Source: Puccinia triticina (lineage: Eukaryota > Basidiomycota > Pucciniomycetes > Pucciniales > Pucciniaceae). From it: a stretch of DNA of 64,000 bases. The stretch lies in assembly GCF_026914185.1 (NCBI RefSeq), contig NC_070562.1, positions 2,914,001-2,978,000 on the forward strand. The letters are read 5' to 3'. The translations under genes and the position numbers were made by a program. Shown piece by piece: positions 21,072-32,942 of the stretch. The notes beneath the pieces were generated by a model. The model was not told the DNA's origin. It saw only the letters and a program-made list of their open reading frames with translations, and did no database searches. Every line of letters starts with the position of its first letter. The stretch's first letter is position 1.

Positions 21072-21996
21072 TGTGGAACTACTCTGAGGGAAGAATAGAG
21101 CTTGAGAGGGATTTGGTGCTTGAAGGGCTGCCTCTCAGGGGAACAAGAAAAAGAATATAAGAGTATGGACTCTTAAGGAAAGGTGTGGCTATGGAGATTC
21201 TTGAGGTATGTCTAAGGGTTTACTTTCTACTAATCTAATAGCAAGGTAAAGGTAATGTAAAGTCTGTCCAACCTGATATATTTGGCATAGACTTATCAAG
21301 CTTTTCCACTCTGATTTAATGGCATAAGCTAGGCTAGTGAATGGTGACCAGTGATCTGGATTCCTGGGACAGGATCTGATAAGGGACAAAAGGTAGGGCC
21401 AAAGAGGGCAGACTATATACAAAATATTATGGGGCTGAGTTGTGGTTGGAAGAAAAGATGAAACAGTGAAAATTCTCAATCAAGGGGCTGAGGCTGAAAC
21501 TGCTATGGGAATGGAGAGTTCTGGAATGAGGCTGAAATGTGGAGAGACAATGAAACATCAGAAAAAAGGGATTACATGTCATATGAGTGGCTGAAAAGGG
21601 AAGGGCTGAAACCAAAGGGGACAAGGGTTAAACAATATGGGATCTCCATGGTTATGACATGTGTGGCTAATTCCAAATTGGGGTTGTTATACTGGATTGG
21701 GAAGGGAGGAAAAGATGATGAATATCCAGGGTCTTTCCTAATAGTCTGGCTCTGTCTGATGGGTGACTTTCTCCCACTTGTGCCTAGCTGGGTGCTTGAG
21801 GATTATTGAGTTGGTGTAGGTGGGTATCCAGAAGGTGAGGAAAAAGGGTGAAGAGAGAATGGGGGGCCTGTTGATGGGTATGAGTTGTCCTGGCCTTGAT
21901 CCTTAAGGAAGATGGGTGCTTGAGTATTCCAGAGAGGGTTATATTGAGGGGAAAAGACTTTGATTTTGGTGCCATATTCAGGATTGGCTTACCACA
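21072..21996 (-). repeat. Gy2 5' LTR
   Basis: Direct repeat of 12296-13218, with a few substitutions and one or two single-base indels. It is followed by the CCGT duplication at 21997-22000. Confidence 0.93.
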
Positions 21997-23221
21997 CCGT
22001 AGGTTTCCCAATCTCCTTAGGCAGACGCTGACTACGCCTCTGGCATTGCTCGCAACTCCGCACCCATTGCCGCACGCTCCTTGTAACACCCGGCCACCAA
22101 AACCGCGACTGAACTCGCCGTCTAGTTTCCGCTTCGCCTCGATGACCCAGCTCCTTGTGCAAACTCCGCAGAACAGCTTCCTGATCAATGCGCCGCGTCA
22201 CTACCACCAAGTGCACCGGTGCGCTCCGACGCCATAGTTGACCCTCATGCACGAAGAAATTCGCCGCTTTACGCTTGATCCAGCGCTGAACTGTTGGCCC
22301 AATTCCCGCAGGATAGCAAAGAGTTGTCAGGAACACCACCAAGTACTCGTACCTCGGCGTCTGAGTCACTGGCAAGCCTCCGCCCCCCTTCACGACCGCG
22401 TCCTTCGCCATTCGCACATCAAGAATCCGCCGCTCCACGTCCAGCTGTTCCGCCAGCGCGAATCAATCCTCATTGTTGCCCAGGGGAATGCAGTAAAGCG
22501 CATCCGGCAACGTGAACGCCTTTCCCGGCACGTGCACCACTTCAAAAGAAAACAGCTGCAAGAATGCCACCCACCGCGTCATAGGGGCATTAGGCAGCGA
22601 CGGACAGTTGATCATCCGCACCAACGCCTCCGCATCGACCAGTAATTCAAAATAGACGCCCCACAGTATGTGTTGCAATCTCCGCACGATTTTTGCCACT
22701 CTGCACAGCTCCAACTTTGGCTGGGAATACCGCGATTCCACATCTGTAAACGTCACCAATTCATATAGCACGGGCCAATCCTTCCCGTCCTCTTCCTGGG
22801 GGAGTACTCCGCCCGCACCAAACTCACTTGAGTCCACTGCCAAACGAATTCCGCCATTATTGTAGTCGAGTTCCTTTAACAAAATCTTTTGGCCTACTAT
22901 GTCCTTCAGCATTGAAAACGCCTTGTCACACTCTTGGGTCCAGTTCCATTCCGCATTATTGCGTGTCAATCTCCGCATTGGACTTGCAATTTCCGCAAAC
23001 CTCTCGATAAACATGCGCACAAAACTACATAACCCTAGGAACTGCAGGATATGAGACGCCGTCCGTGGCTTTGGCCAATCCAGTATCTTGTTCCGCTTTG
23101 GTTCCGCGACCCGCCGCCCGTCTTTAGACACCTCGTGCCCTAGGACCTCCAGCGCCGGTACACAAACCGCAACCTTCTTCCCTGAAACTGTAAGGCCCGC
23201 TTCCTCAATCCAAAACAAAAC
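21997..23221 (-). pseudogene. Gy1 RT end, RNase H and integrase N-terminus
   Basis: Continues Gy1 between the two nested insertions. From 23221 downward: LFWIEEAGLTVSGKK (RT palm end), the connection PRTASHILQFLGLCSFVRMF, RNase H (LAVDSSEFGAGGVLPQ, SQPKLELCRV, LLVDAEALVRM) and the zinc-binding integrase start (LHKELGHRG ... CEQCQRR) up to GKPT, where Gy2 interrupts it. An in-frame TGA at about 22463 (NNED*FALAEQ) breaks it between RNase H and integrase. At 23221 the frame is cut by the LRD3 insertion and resumes at 35842 (RFIWEYAVALERV then LFWIEEAG). Confidence 0.88.
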
Positions 23222-23569
23222 TGTAAGAGCTCGCTTGGAGCTCTTCACTGGGCCGTTGGGCGGAGGCTCGGAAGGGGACGGAGCTTGAGGCTTGGGCGGT
23301 TCTAGTTCCAACAGGTACTGTATTTCAGGGAGCTAGCACAGTAGAGAGATGAAAGGGGTCCGGGATCTCTCGAGTAAGTACAACTAGAAGGGAAACATGG
23401 AGAGGAAGAGAGATGAGAAGGAGAAGACTTACCTAGCACAGTAGAGAGATGAAAGGGGTCCGGGATCTCTACTGGCTAGGAAGGGGAAAGGGGGAACTCA
23501 GACTAAGTACTGATGGTTGTGACAGGACTTGTGAAAGGCATTGTAAGACCCCAAAGGAGGGGGCTTACA
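23222..23569. repeat. LRD3 left LTR with internal duplication
   Basis: Contains two copies of a 37-bp segment beginning TAGCACAGTAGAGAGATG (near 23335 and 23436). The same duplication is present in the right LTR. Confidence 0.9.
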
Positions 23570-24260
23570 GTCTCCCCTCCTATAAAAAAAAGAAAAGAAA
23601 GTGAAGGAAGGGATTTGAGATGAAGAAGGAAAATAATAAAAAATAAAGGGGGTTTGGGAGCAGGAATAAAAATTGGTTGCAACGGAGCGGAACGGATAGT
23701 GGGGAAGGAGAGAGCTTAAGACAACACAGCATAACAAGCAGGACAGAGGGATGGAGGGAGGGTAGGGTGACAGGATGGCGGGATGGGTGGGCGGAATGAG
23801 ACGGACGGACGGACGGAATGAGATGGACGGACGGACGGATGGAAGATGATCGGTGACGGACTGAGCTCTTAATAAAGGGCCTCCGCTAGAGAGCCCTTCA
23901 GAAAGGACCCCCAATGCTCGGACGAAACGGGAAGCAAACGGGACGAACTGAGCCCTTAAGAAAGGACCTCCGCTATGGAGCCCTTCAAAAGGGGCCCCCG
24001 ACACGCTGGGACAGACGGATGGAAATAAGGTGGGGCAGACAGAGCGGACGGAGAGGACGGAGTGGGCGGAGTTGGCGGAGCGGACGGAGGCAATGGCTGT
24101 GACTGTGTTGTCAAAAGGGTGGCAGAATTTTTGGGGATGGGTCGGAGCGGGGGAGCCCGGCTAGCTACAGGAGACAAGGAGGCTGGGGTGTCGGTGCCTG
24201 GTGCAACCGCCGGTGGAGAGCAAGAAGTTGGTGTGAGGTTCGGGTTGGGGTGGCAAGGCT
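23570..24260. other. LRD3 internal region, left part
   Basis: Non-coding. Holds a GACG microsatellite (about 23800-23840) and two diverged copies of a roughly 85-95-bp unit (CTGAGCTCTTAATAAAGGGCC and CTGAGCCCTTAAGAAAGGACC at about 23862 and 23947). No protein motif is seen in any frame. Confidence 0.55.
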
Positions 24261-25385
24261 TGTCAGCTGGCGTTCTTGCGTAGAGAACTAGCTGGACAAG
24301 AGGTTAGTAATTATATATGTATAATTACTAGAATAGTCTAGATACAAAGATAAAGGAGAGAGAAGGAAAGGAGAATGAAATATGATTGTTTATAATTTAG
24401 TGTCTATAGCGCTTTCCTTTTATATCTAGTCTTAATAGACTGTATAAGCTGCTAAAGCTAGCCTCTCTGGTAGAAACCTACCAAAGGTTAGATCAAAGAT
24501 ATTTTTAAGATCTTATTGGTTTCTTTCCGGCTGTTATAGCGTGGTCGGGTTATTACCAACAAACCCAGTATGATGATTAAACGAGATTCGTAATGATTTA
24601 AAGTAGATTGGTTAATATAAGAAAGAAATATCGGAGGAGGGTAGGATAATATAAAGTGGAGTGATATAAGACTGGAGTAATACCGTAAAATCTTATGAGT
24701 CTTAGAAATCTGGACTTACGGAAATAAGTGCCTAGTTACGAATTCTCTAACAAGTACAAAGATTATTGAGTCTAGAAAAGTCTGCAATAACAATTTGAGA
24801 GATCTAAGTTAATTATTCAGTTCTTAAGAAGAATAGTGACTTGGGGCTTAAGCTAGTCAAGGGAGTCTTTACTTAAGTAAATATTAATACTTAGTTAAGA
24901 GAAAAGAGTCCGCTTGAGTAGTACTTTACCTTTTTCACGATTTCCAATAAGAAGTCAAGTAATAATTCAATCTAGTGTTCTCTGAGTGGAAGAGAGGAAT
25001 CTCCCTTCCTCCTTTCAATAGAAAACTTTTCTCTCTCCCTTGCATTTGGTTATGATCATATCATCCTGCATGTTAAAGTTTTTCTTACTATTTGTTTCTT
25101 TGTTTACTATTTTCTTGATTATTCTTTCTACTGCTTGTGGTTTTCTTCCTTTAAGCATATATGCATTATCATTTGTCTTGCGCGCTGTCCTCGCGCTCTT
25201 GGTAATGTCTGTGGCGTTTACTTTCTCACATAACGTATCATTTCACTTCTATTTAGCTTTGCGCTCCGCGCTATCATTTAATTAAAACAGTTTAATCTTA
25301 GCGCTCACGCTTCTTGTAAATTATTAACAATAATTATTATTTCTTGTAACCCTTTTGGACATTCTAAATGTCTCGAGGGTTGACA
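24261..25385 (-). repeat. Gy4 3' LTR
   Basis: 1125 bp, direct repeat of 32943-34067 with about 1 percent difference. A purine-rich AGTGGTGGCGAA (minus) precedes it at 25386. Confidence 0.93.
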
Positions 25386-25426
25386 TTCGCCACCACTAAA
25401 AGGGTTGTGTAGTATTCTGTTGAAAG

Positions 25427-25756
25427 TCAAGATCTTTTATCCACTCTATATTTACGAAGTAGTGGTAAAGAATCCGGTATATTCTTCTCTTCTAGCCATT
25501 CATCGCAGTCAGCACCTTTGTTTTTGTATCTTACCAAGTATAATTTCACGTCTCTGTCGTTTATACGAGTCCTTTTCTCTCTCAGTATCTTTATTATCTT
25601 TTTGCTCTCCTGAGGTTCTTCTACCGGAATCGGCAAAATGTCATTTGATTTCCTAAGCGGAAATTTATCTTTGTCTGATTTGTTCCATTTCTTAACAAGG
25701 CTAACAGGGAAGGTTGGGTGTCTTTGTTTGTATTCTCCGGTAAGTTCTACTTCTAC
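25427..25756 (-). pseudogene. Gy4 integrase C-terminus with chromodomain-like tail
   Basis: VEVELTGEYKQRHPTFPVSLVKKW is the typical end of a Gypsy integrase. It is followed by IIKILREKRTRINDRDVKLYLVRYKNKGADCDEWLEEKNIPDS, which follows the chromodomain pattern (conserved YLVRYKN and the aromatic EW). The frame is cut at 25756 by a 400-bp MITE and continues at 26164 in the same original frame. Confidence 0.8.
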
Positions 25757-26156
25757 CAAGGGTGTAACAGCTGCGCTACGCGCTTTTTTCTGTATCTCCA
25801 AAAATAGATGGCAAGATGTCAGAAGTACACAGATTATTTTGGATATTCAGAATTCTCCTGCTCCCAGGAATCCAAAGCGCATCTTTGTATTCTTGGAACT
25901 GGGATTATGTGGCTTTAAGTCCATGAAGCAGGTGAATTTGAAAGCTCAAAACAGCTGCGCTGAAAAATCGCCCAAATGACACTGCTTCATAGTTTCAAAG
26001 GAGTACCACTTCAATAAAGAAAATTGAAAAAAGTGTTTTTGATTCATGGATGTGGGAGGATCCAGAATATCCAAAAATATTTCTGTACTTATGACATCTT
26101 GCCATCTATTTTTGGAGATACAGAAAAAAGCGCGTAGCGCAGCTGTTACACCCTTG
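25757..26156. mobile_element. 400-bp MITE with about 100-bp inverted repeats
   Basis: The ends CAAGGGTGTAACAGCTGCGC are inverted repeats extending about 100 bp with few differences. CTTCTAC flanks both sides (25750-25756, 26157-26163). Removing the element and one duplication restores the Gy4 frame (HGKNTVEVELTGEY). The C-A-A-G-G start and 7-8-bp duplication suggest a hAT-like element. No transposase is encoded. Confidence 0.85.
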
Positions 26157-26163
26157 CTTCTAC

Positions 26164-27864
26164 TGTGTTCTTGCCGTGTTTAGCTATGACTATAAATAGT
26201 CCTATAAAGGAGTCGCGCATTTTCTTTGGTCCTGGTAGGTTGTCAAAATTGATGGTGGAAATAAGGACTTTATCGCCTATACCAAATTGTGGTTCTTTGT
26301 GCTTTTTATCCCATCTGTCTTTATTGTACGCTACAGATTGTTCTATACATTGTTGTGCGTGTTTCCTTGCTTTGTCAAACATAGTTGCATAGGCCATTGC
26401 TGTTGGATGAATATCAATAAGATCTTTCTTTAAAAAGTCTTTTGGGAGGTGGGGATTCCATCCTTTTTCCAATACCGCTGGCGTTTTACTGGTTGAGGAA
26501 TGGATACTAGTAGTGTAAGCTATTTCTAATATGGGCAAAAGTGAAACCCAGTCGTGTCTATAACCGTTGCTGTCTTTATACTCCATTCCAAAAGCTCAAA
26601 AACTTCTAATCATATCTTCCAGAGTTTGTATCATGCGTTCAGCTAACCCGTCAGTTTGCGGGTGGTAGGCTGTTGAAAAGGCTAGTTTTGTACCAAGCAT
26701 ATTGTTGAGCCCTCTCCAGAATTCTGATGTAAACTTTGGATCTCTATCGGAAATGATAATTTTTGGTATTCCTGTGCGAGGCATTGCCCTATTCCAAAAT
26801 AAAGTTGCCGTGTCCATTGCTGTATCATTTTTAAAGCATGGTAGGAATATAGGGGTTTTTGAGAAGCGGTCTACTATAACTAGTCAAGAATTGTAGCTAC
26901 AGTTTCCTCCTGGCGAAAGAACAGTTACCCAGTCCATATTAATGATTTCCCAGGGTCTAGATGGCTGCTCTATTTGCATCATCATCCCAAATCTTTTACC
27001 AGTCATTTTATTGCTTTTCTGACATTTTTCACAGCTGTCACAATATTCTTCTGTATCTTTCCTCCAATCCACCCACCACGCTGTGGATTTGACTCTTTCC
27101 ACTGTTCTATCAAACAAGAAGTGGCCCGCCGTGACGCTATTGTGGCATTCAAACAATATTGTGTTTATTAAATTCTTGTCTACTAATGTAATCACTGAAT
27201 CGTGTTCAGTCCTATGATAAATTAGCCCATTGAATAGGCTAAACCTGCCTTCCTGGTAAGACTTCTTCCATGGTTGTTCAAGTGAATTAAGAAGTTTGTT
27301 GTCCTTTGAATTTTTCATCAAGATTTTTTTTAGAATAATTGTATTTTTGTTTGACGCGTAACTGTCTCTTACTAGCTCAAAAAATTCGTCACTGTAGTCC
27401 GTGACATGGATCCCCATTATAGGCACATCTTCGTCGTCTTCGGGGTCATACGCTGGGTTGTCAGGTGTGTTTGGTAGTGGCCACCTACTCAGGCCATCCG
27501 CGTTTTTATGAATATTACCTTCTCGGTGAATTATGGTCATGTTACTCCTATACACTTGGATAGAGATCTGCCATCGTAGCATATGTCTATTGGCTGTTTT
27601 CATATTCAATAGGAATTTCAGCGCTGTGCAGTCCGTTATAACATTGAAGACGCTACCATCGAGATAATAATGCAGCTTATCGAGTGCCCATACTAGGCAG
27701 AGGCATTCAAGCTGACTAGCCCCATATCTTGTTTTGCTATCTTTGAGTTGTCTAGATATGAATACTATAGGCCCTTCTTTAGCTATACGGTCAATTATCT
27801 GTACCTGGTGAAGCGCAGCTCCTAGGCCAATCATACTGGCATTGACATAAAGTAGGAATTTCAA
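26164..27864 (-). pseudogene. Gy4 RNase H and integrase core
   Basis: From 27864: RNase H with [15 protein letters not shown], where the first catalytic Asp is replaced by Asn, then [13 protein letters not shown] and [12 protein letters not shown]. Integrase follows with [14 protein letters not shown] ... [10 protein letters not shown] zinc binding and the core acids in [18 protein letters not shown] and [10 protein letters not shown]. Single in-frame stops lie at about 26884 (YNS*LVIVDRF) and 26596 (RSF*AFGMEY). It is separated from the RT frame by one TAG at 27868, a Trp-to-stop change (FFPD*NLKFLL). The tail runs to the MITE at 26156. Confidence 0.88.
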
Positions 27865-27867
27865 GTT

Positions 27868-29586
27868 CTAATCAGGAAAAAACAAAAGCGGTGCAGTTGT
27901 AAGTTTCTGACGAATTGTATAATATGCTTGAATTCTTTCTGTTGTCAATTCAAAGACAACATCTAATTTACATAGTTCAGTCAATGGTTTGACTATTTCC
28001 GCAAACTGTTTAATATGGCTCCTGTAATACCCTGCAAATCCCAAAAATGATTGCATCTCTTTTCTATTCTGCGGTGTAGGTTTTAGCAGAACTGCAGCTA
28101 CTTTATTCTGATCAATGCCTAGTGTAAGGCCTGATACAATATGGCCTAGCGCTTTAATTTCTTTGTAACCAAAATTACACTTTTTCAAAGAGATTTTCAT
28201 GTTCATATTGATTATTATTTTTAAAATTCTTTCTATTCTAGTTACGTGTTCATCCCAAGTTAGGGACATAATTATAATATCATCTATATATATGATGACC
28301 CATTTTTCTGCTATTTCTTTACGGAATTCCATGTCCATCATTCTTTGAAAGTGTGATGGCGCATTCTTGATGCCAAAAGGCATTCTTAGATATTCATATA
28401 TTCCTTTATGTAAGATTATTTGGAGAAATTTTCTCGAATCTTCTGCTATAACATTTTGGTGGAATCCTTTCAAAACATCCATACTAGTAATAAATTTAGC
28501 TTTTGCCAAATTATTCAGCGTATCGCTTATCCTAGGGATGGGGTACCTATCCGGTTCTGTATAAGTATTAAGGGCTCTAAAATCTCCCACCATTCTAGAT
28601 TTACCGTTATGCCATGCAATAATCACCGGGGTGGTAATTTCCACTATTTCATTATGTCCAACTTTCCTGATTACTCCCAGTTTTAGTAATTCATTGATAT
28701 GTTGTTCTAGAGCTTCTCTACTTCGCGGGCTTTCGGGATACGGCGCTCTTCTTAAAAGTGGAGGATAAGGCCTCTGAGTTGTTAATTTCAAGTGGACTTT
28801 GTGTCCTTTGATTGCTCCAAAAGGTTCATCTGTAGTCGCAAAAGCTGGTCTATACGTATAAAGTACATGGAACAATTTCTTCTTTTGTTCAAGCGTCAGA
28901 TTGTCGCTAAATTTGGCTTCTATTAGTTCTTCTTCCAGGAATTTAGTAAAATTGTTTTTGTCATGAACTAATGAGGTGGTTTGTTCTTCTATGTCTTCGT
29001 TTTTCACAGTATTAGCCAATATATTATTAATTTTGAAACTAAATTTCTTTTTCTTATTTTCATTTCCTATGGTGAAGAAACGCTCTTTACTATTGTTAAT
29101 ATCAAAGCCATATAATGTAAGGTAGTCATTCCCTAAGATCAGGTAATTGATCCTGGCGTTTTTCATTACTACAAACTCAACTGTAATCCTGACCGAACCT
29201 CTTGTGTGCGGAAAAATGAGGGCTAATTCTATTATTCCTACTGGTTTCAGTGCATCGCTGCAACTGTGGAATGTAGAGTTACTCAGTGGCATCAGTTCCT
29301 CTCGCCATGTAGGTTGGATATCTTGTAGTAATTTATCGCTGATTATTGAACATGAAGCTCCGCCATCTAGTAAACACTGCCTTTTGGTGTCATTGATCAC
29401 AACTGTAGTGACATTTGTTTTGCTATTAAGGTGCGCTTTCCCTTTTTCCGGTTTACTTCGCATTAGTCTGGCGTCTTCTATGTGTCTTATTTTGCATGTA
29501 CCATCCCATTGTTGTGGAAGGTTAGCTTCTGCTTGGATTTCGGCTATAGATACAGCGTTATCATGCTCACAATGTATCACTGCTGT
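27868..29586 (-). pseudogene. Gy4 protease and reverse transcriptase
   Basis: Protease active block CLLDGGASCSIIS lies near 29360 and ILGNDYLTLYGFDINN near 29110. RT blocks: PYPPLLRRAPYPESPRSREALEQ, ELLKLGVIRKV, SRMVGDFRALNTYTEPDRYPIPRI, ITSMDVLKGFHQ, LRMPFGIKNAPSHFQRMMD and the catalytic YIDD (WVIIYIDDIIIMS near 28280). The thumb GFAGYYRSHIKQFAEIVKPL follows. Length and blocks are normal for Gypsy. The upstream end is broken at 29586 by a 202-bp MITE, and the downstream end by a TAG before RNase H. Confidence 0.9.
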
Positions 29587-29788
29587 CAACGGTGGGCCGC
29601 TAAACTAAACTACACCAAACTACACAAATCTACGCAAGTAAAAACTGCTAAAAAGCTAGATGGGTGTTATTGTAGCGCCACAAACATCCCTTTGGAGTAG
29701 TGCTTTGGCTGTAGTGGAGCATGGTAAGGAAAGCTACACTGGTAGATTTGTGTAGATTTATTTAGTTTAGTTTAGCGGCCCACCGTTG
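29587..29788. mobile_element. 202-bp hAT-like MITE in Gy4
   Basis: Inverted ends CAACGGTGGGCCGCTAAAC and complement, continuing as TAAAC/TTTAG repeats. CTGCTGT flanks both sides (29580-29586, 29789-29795). Removing it with one duplication restores IDSMTAVIHCEHD in the Gy4 frame. The end fits the YARNG rule of hAT tips. Confidence 0.83.
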
Positions 29789-31707
29789 CTGCTGTCATTG
29801 AATCTATATCCGGTGGTTCTGTACTATCCATATACATAGCTAAGACTAATTGGTCCTGATCTGGGTTGTCCTCATAATTACTGTAAGAGGTTTTCGCGTC
29901 CTCTTCATCAGAATTTTCCTCCTTAAGCTCATCTTTGTTATCTATGTTATTGATTCTGCCTTTCTTCTTCGGGCATTCTCTCACGTAATGTCCCACTTGT
30001 TTGCAAAAATTACAGCTACCTAATGTCTCCTTTTCCTTTCCTTGGATCAAAGGTTTCTTTGGTGCATTACTATCTACATGTTCTTTGGTAGTTTTCTGAG
30101 CATAGTTATTTCTAGTAGGGTTATTATTGTATTGATTAGGATATCTTCTTTTGCTCATAGTTCTGCCTAATATTTCTTCTGCTAAGATTACCATCTCGTC
30201 GAACACCATTAATTCTTCTTTTTCCTTAAATCTACTTTTAATAGCGTGCTCTAGATCTCCCGGGCATTGTTTCAATATTTTCTGACAAATTATGTGAGTT
30301 GAAAGTTCCGGTTGAAACGCTTTCAGTCTTTCTCTTTGTGTATTAAACCATTGATGTATATTTATATTCTCCAGTTTGAAGTAGTCCTTTTCAAAATCCT
30401 GTTGCATGCGCCATTTCCAGTTAGAGGTACCATACTTCCTCCTGATAGCTGCCATCCACTATTCCCAAGACTGATTGTCATTAGAATCTCTCAGTCCTGT
30501 ATACCAAGTTTTAGCCGACTTAGTGAAGAGTAACCCAAGTCGACTTATGATCATCGCGTCTGTCATAATATAGTCTCTAACAAAGACGTTTATTTGTTTG
30601 AGCCACGTCTCATGATTATATGGCGGTTCTCCTGAGAACTTTTCCCAATCTTGGGCACGTGGTATACCACACCACACTTCTTCCTTTGTTTCTGCGTCTA
30701 ATTCATCTACTTTGTTTTGCATGTAATTATTTCGAGTATTAATAGGAGTGGACTGTTCTTTCGTACTAGTGTTAAAAGGTTTATTGCTGGTTGCCCCCTC
30801 TTCATTATTGTAACTTCCATCAAAAGCGTAGTGTGGCGGCAAACCTTTGTCTGATGCTGCTGGTGCGTTAACTTTGTTTACTGACTCATTATTATTTATT
30901 GGTGTTGTGTGATCACTTTTAAGCTCTTCTCGGCAATAGGAGTCAAATTTCTTAAGGATGTTATTCTCCAGCGCAGAAATTTGGCTTAGACGTCTCGTAA
31001 TATTCTCATGATTTTCTCTGTATTCTTGTTGAAACTTTGCAATCATGTCTACAAGTTTTGCATTTATATTTTCTAGCTCCTCAAGTTTATTAACGCATCT
31101 CAATTCTGCTATCTTAGTTTCCTTCGATAGTGTTTTGATGTCATCAATCAGTACTTGCTCTCTGTCTACGAAATGACTATACAAGTCGTTAACACTATTT
31201 GTGATCCTTTATTCAGTTACCTCAAGCATTTGCTCCAGTAAAGGCTCACGTGTACTCTTGGCTCTTTTTTCTATTTCTTCCATGATTACTTGTGTCATAT
31301 CAGGAACAAAAATTTTCTTCATGGCTTTGGCCATCATAGTTTTAATTCTTTCATCAAACATTTTGATAGATACATTTAAAATTTGTTCAGGCCATGTCTC
31401 CTTCATAGTATTTAGGCAAGAGATAAATTCTACAAACATCTTCCTAATGTGTTCATCCATATCAGACTTATCACTACTTGAATCATCTTTCTTTTCTTTC
31501 GGTCTTATTTGTGAATCAAAATTATAGTAATTAACTAGGCCTTCAGGTGATGAAATCTTATTTTCTACTCTTGATCCCTATTCATACCCCTGCCTCTTGC
31601 TTGACGGCCGTTGCCTCGGAATCTCATTCTCATCAATCGGCCGACGACTCTGTTGGCTCGCATTAGATATTCTCTGATCTGTAGTGTACGTTCCATTGCA
31701 TTCATAC
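29789..31707 (-). pseudogene. Gy4 Gag with zinc knuckle
   Basis: Continuous frame with single stops at about 31572 (GYE*GSRVENK), 31203 (VTE*RITNSV) and 30456 (SWE*WMAAIRR). The middle has a coiled-coil-like region (QVLIDDIKTLSKETKIAELRC) and a capsid-like part (WEKFSGEPPYNHETWLKQINVFV, AKTWYTGLRDSNDNQSWE, RERLKAFQPEL). A CCHC knuckle (CNFCKQVGHYVRECPKK, CX2CX4HX4C) lies near 29980. An acidic tail leads to the protease beyond the MITE. The 5' part overlaps the 31712-32512 frame. Confidence 0.82.
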
Positions 31708-31711
31708 GTGG

Positions 31712-32512
31712 TCAGAAAGGTCTTCTGCCTTGAAAATTGCCCCTCCCTCTCATGTGTGGTGCTACCCATTCGCGGTTGAAGCCTGGTTGTTGGGGATTCA
31801 CTTGGGCGACTCCTGGGTTGAAGCCTGCCTGTTGCGCCTGCATATGTATCGGGGCGGGCATTGGTGCTTGCTGAAATACCTGGTAGTTGAGTTGATCCGT
31901 TTGCTGTTGGGCCGCGTTCGGTGCTGGAGCTGCTGGCGTTTGTTGGTGGTTTGTTGCCACGTTGGTATTCAACAATCTCCGGTCGTTCTCCGGATTCCAA
32001 TTTTCGCTGAGCCTCCTCATTTCTTGGGGTCCCGTGATGTCTTCTAATATTTGTTGGGTGTTGATTGCTTGCGTAAGAATCTCTCTCGCTAGGTTCCAGT
32101 TGCCGTTCCTGGTCGTGGCTAGGTATAGCGCGAAGGATGCCCGGATCGTATCAGTCAAATTCCTTATAGTTTGATTGGCGTTGTTGTTCGGATCTTCTAT
32201 GATCCCCTCTGCAATCAACGTTCTTCGGGCCTGGGCTCCTGTCTCCACTATAATCGTGGATTGGACTGACTCCTCCCTGTCTTCTCGGTTGGTTGGGGAA
32301 ATTGGTCTTTGCTGATTGCTTGAGGGCGTATCGCTCTGCGCTCTTAACATAGCTTCGTTTTCCTCTGTCGTAAAAAGAGGTGCTAGTTGCTGGTCTATGA
32401 GTGCACTCCGCTCGATATCGTTCAATGGTGGCCGCATCTGATCCCCATTGGGGTTGTCTGTCGTCAATGGCTGATTGAGCTCTAAGTTGCTGTTTAATCT
32501 TTCGTTGCTCAT
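31712..32512 (-). CDS. Gy4 N-terminal Gag-like ORF
   Basis: A 266-residue frame from ATG 32512, rich in Asn and Gln. It has a helical middle (QARRTLIAEGIIEDPNNNAN, NGNWNLAREILTQAINTQQI) and a C-terminus with an RG-rich motif (MRGRGNFQGRRPF). It is the first ORF after the 5' LTR, which suggests an N-terminal Gag or RNA-binding protein. The following Gag frame (31578-32000, GYE*) overlaps its end, so a shift in frame would be needed to join them. No family is recognised. Confidence 0.55.
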   Translation of the reverse strand: MSNERLNSNLELNQPLTTDNPNGDQMRPPLNDIERSALIDQQLAPLFTTEENEAMLRAQSDTPSSNQQRPISPTNREDREESVQSTIIVETGAQARRTLIAEGIIEDPNNNANQTIRNLTDTIRASFALYLATTRNGNWNLAREILTQAINTQQILEDITGPQEMRRLSENWNPENDRRLLNTNVATNHQQTPAAPAPNAAQQQTDQLNYQVFQQAPMPAPIHMQAQQAGFNPGVAQVNPQQPGFNREWVAPHMRGRGNFQGRRPF

Positions 32513-32605
32513 TGATGCGCTCTTGCTCAGGTGATAGGTTTTTACCGTTTCTAAGGTGCGACGGCATCATGCTTTCAGATTTTTACCTCAGGGAGTTTAG
32601 GTATG

Positions 32606-32623
32606 TTTTTTTTTTTTTTTTTT
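32606..32623. repeat. 18-nt T tract in Gy4 leader
   Basis: T18 between the first Gy4 ORF and the 5' LTR. Confidence 0.8.
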
Positions 32624-32923
32624 GCTTACGGTGATTTTGTGATCAAATTTATTTGTCAGTTGTATTTGCTCGGTCTTTCTGATAAGCCTATATGTTGTTC
32701 TACTGATTCAAAGAATTTTATGAGTGCGTAGAGGATAATAAGTATTTATTTATTTATTATTATTTTTTGGTTTTTCTGAAAGTTACGATTGTGAAGATGG
32801 AAATTTTTTCTTATGTTTTTATTGTTTATTGTTAAAACAAGAAAGACAAGTGAAAAGTAAAAGTATTGGCTTATTAGTATAGTCGTATAACCTCTGATAT
32901 ATTGAGGAGTTCTGAGTTCAAAA

Positions 32924-32942
32924 AGGCGATGAGGCCCCCAAT
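32924..32942 (-). promoter_or_regulatory. Gy4 primer-binding site region
   Basis: After the 5' LTR end (minus strand ...CAGCTGACA) the sequence runs AT then TGGGGGCCTCATCGCC. The TGG start two bases after the LTR suits a tRNA CCA end. Confidence 0.55.

Larger units (their letters stand above)
12296..21996 (-). mobile_element. Gy2, complete Gypsy LTR retrotransposon nested in Gy1
   Basis: Two LTRs of about 0.92 kb in direct orientation begin TGTGG and end ACCACA on the plus strand. CCGT is duplicated at both outer flanks (12292-12295, 21997-22000). Removing the element and one CCGT restores the Gy1 integrase frame (GKPT then ETDTLF). Gene order on the minus strand is Gag, zinc knuckle, protease, RT, RNase H, integrase. 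An extra 1.9-kb region follows before the 3' LTR. The two LTRs differ at roughly seven or eight positions, so insertion was fairly recent, yet the coding part carries one stop and a frame break. Confidence 0.93.

Noticed and set aside
24261..25385. Frames at 25040-25285 and 33722-33967 as a duplicated small membrane protein gene
   Set aside because: They lie in the two LTRs of Gy4 and are equal because the LTRs are repeats.
29580..29795. Separate gag and pol genes in Gy4
   Set aside because: The gap is a MITE; removing it with one duplication gives a continuous frame.
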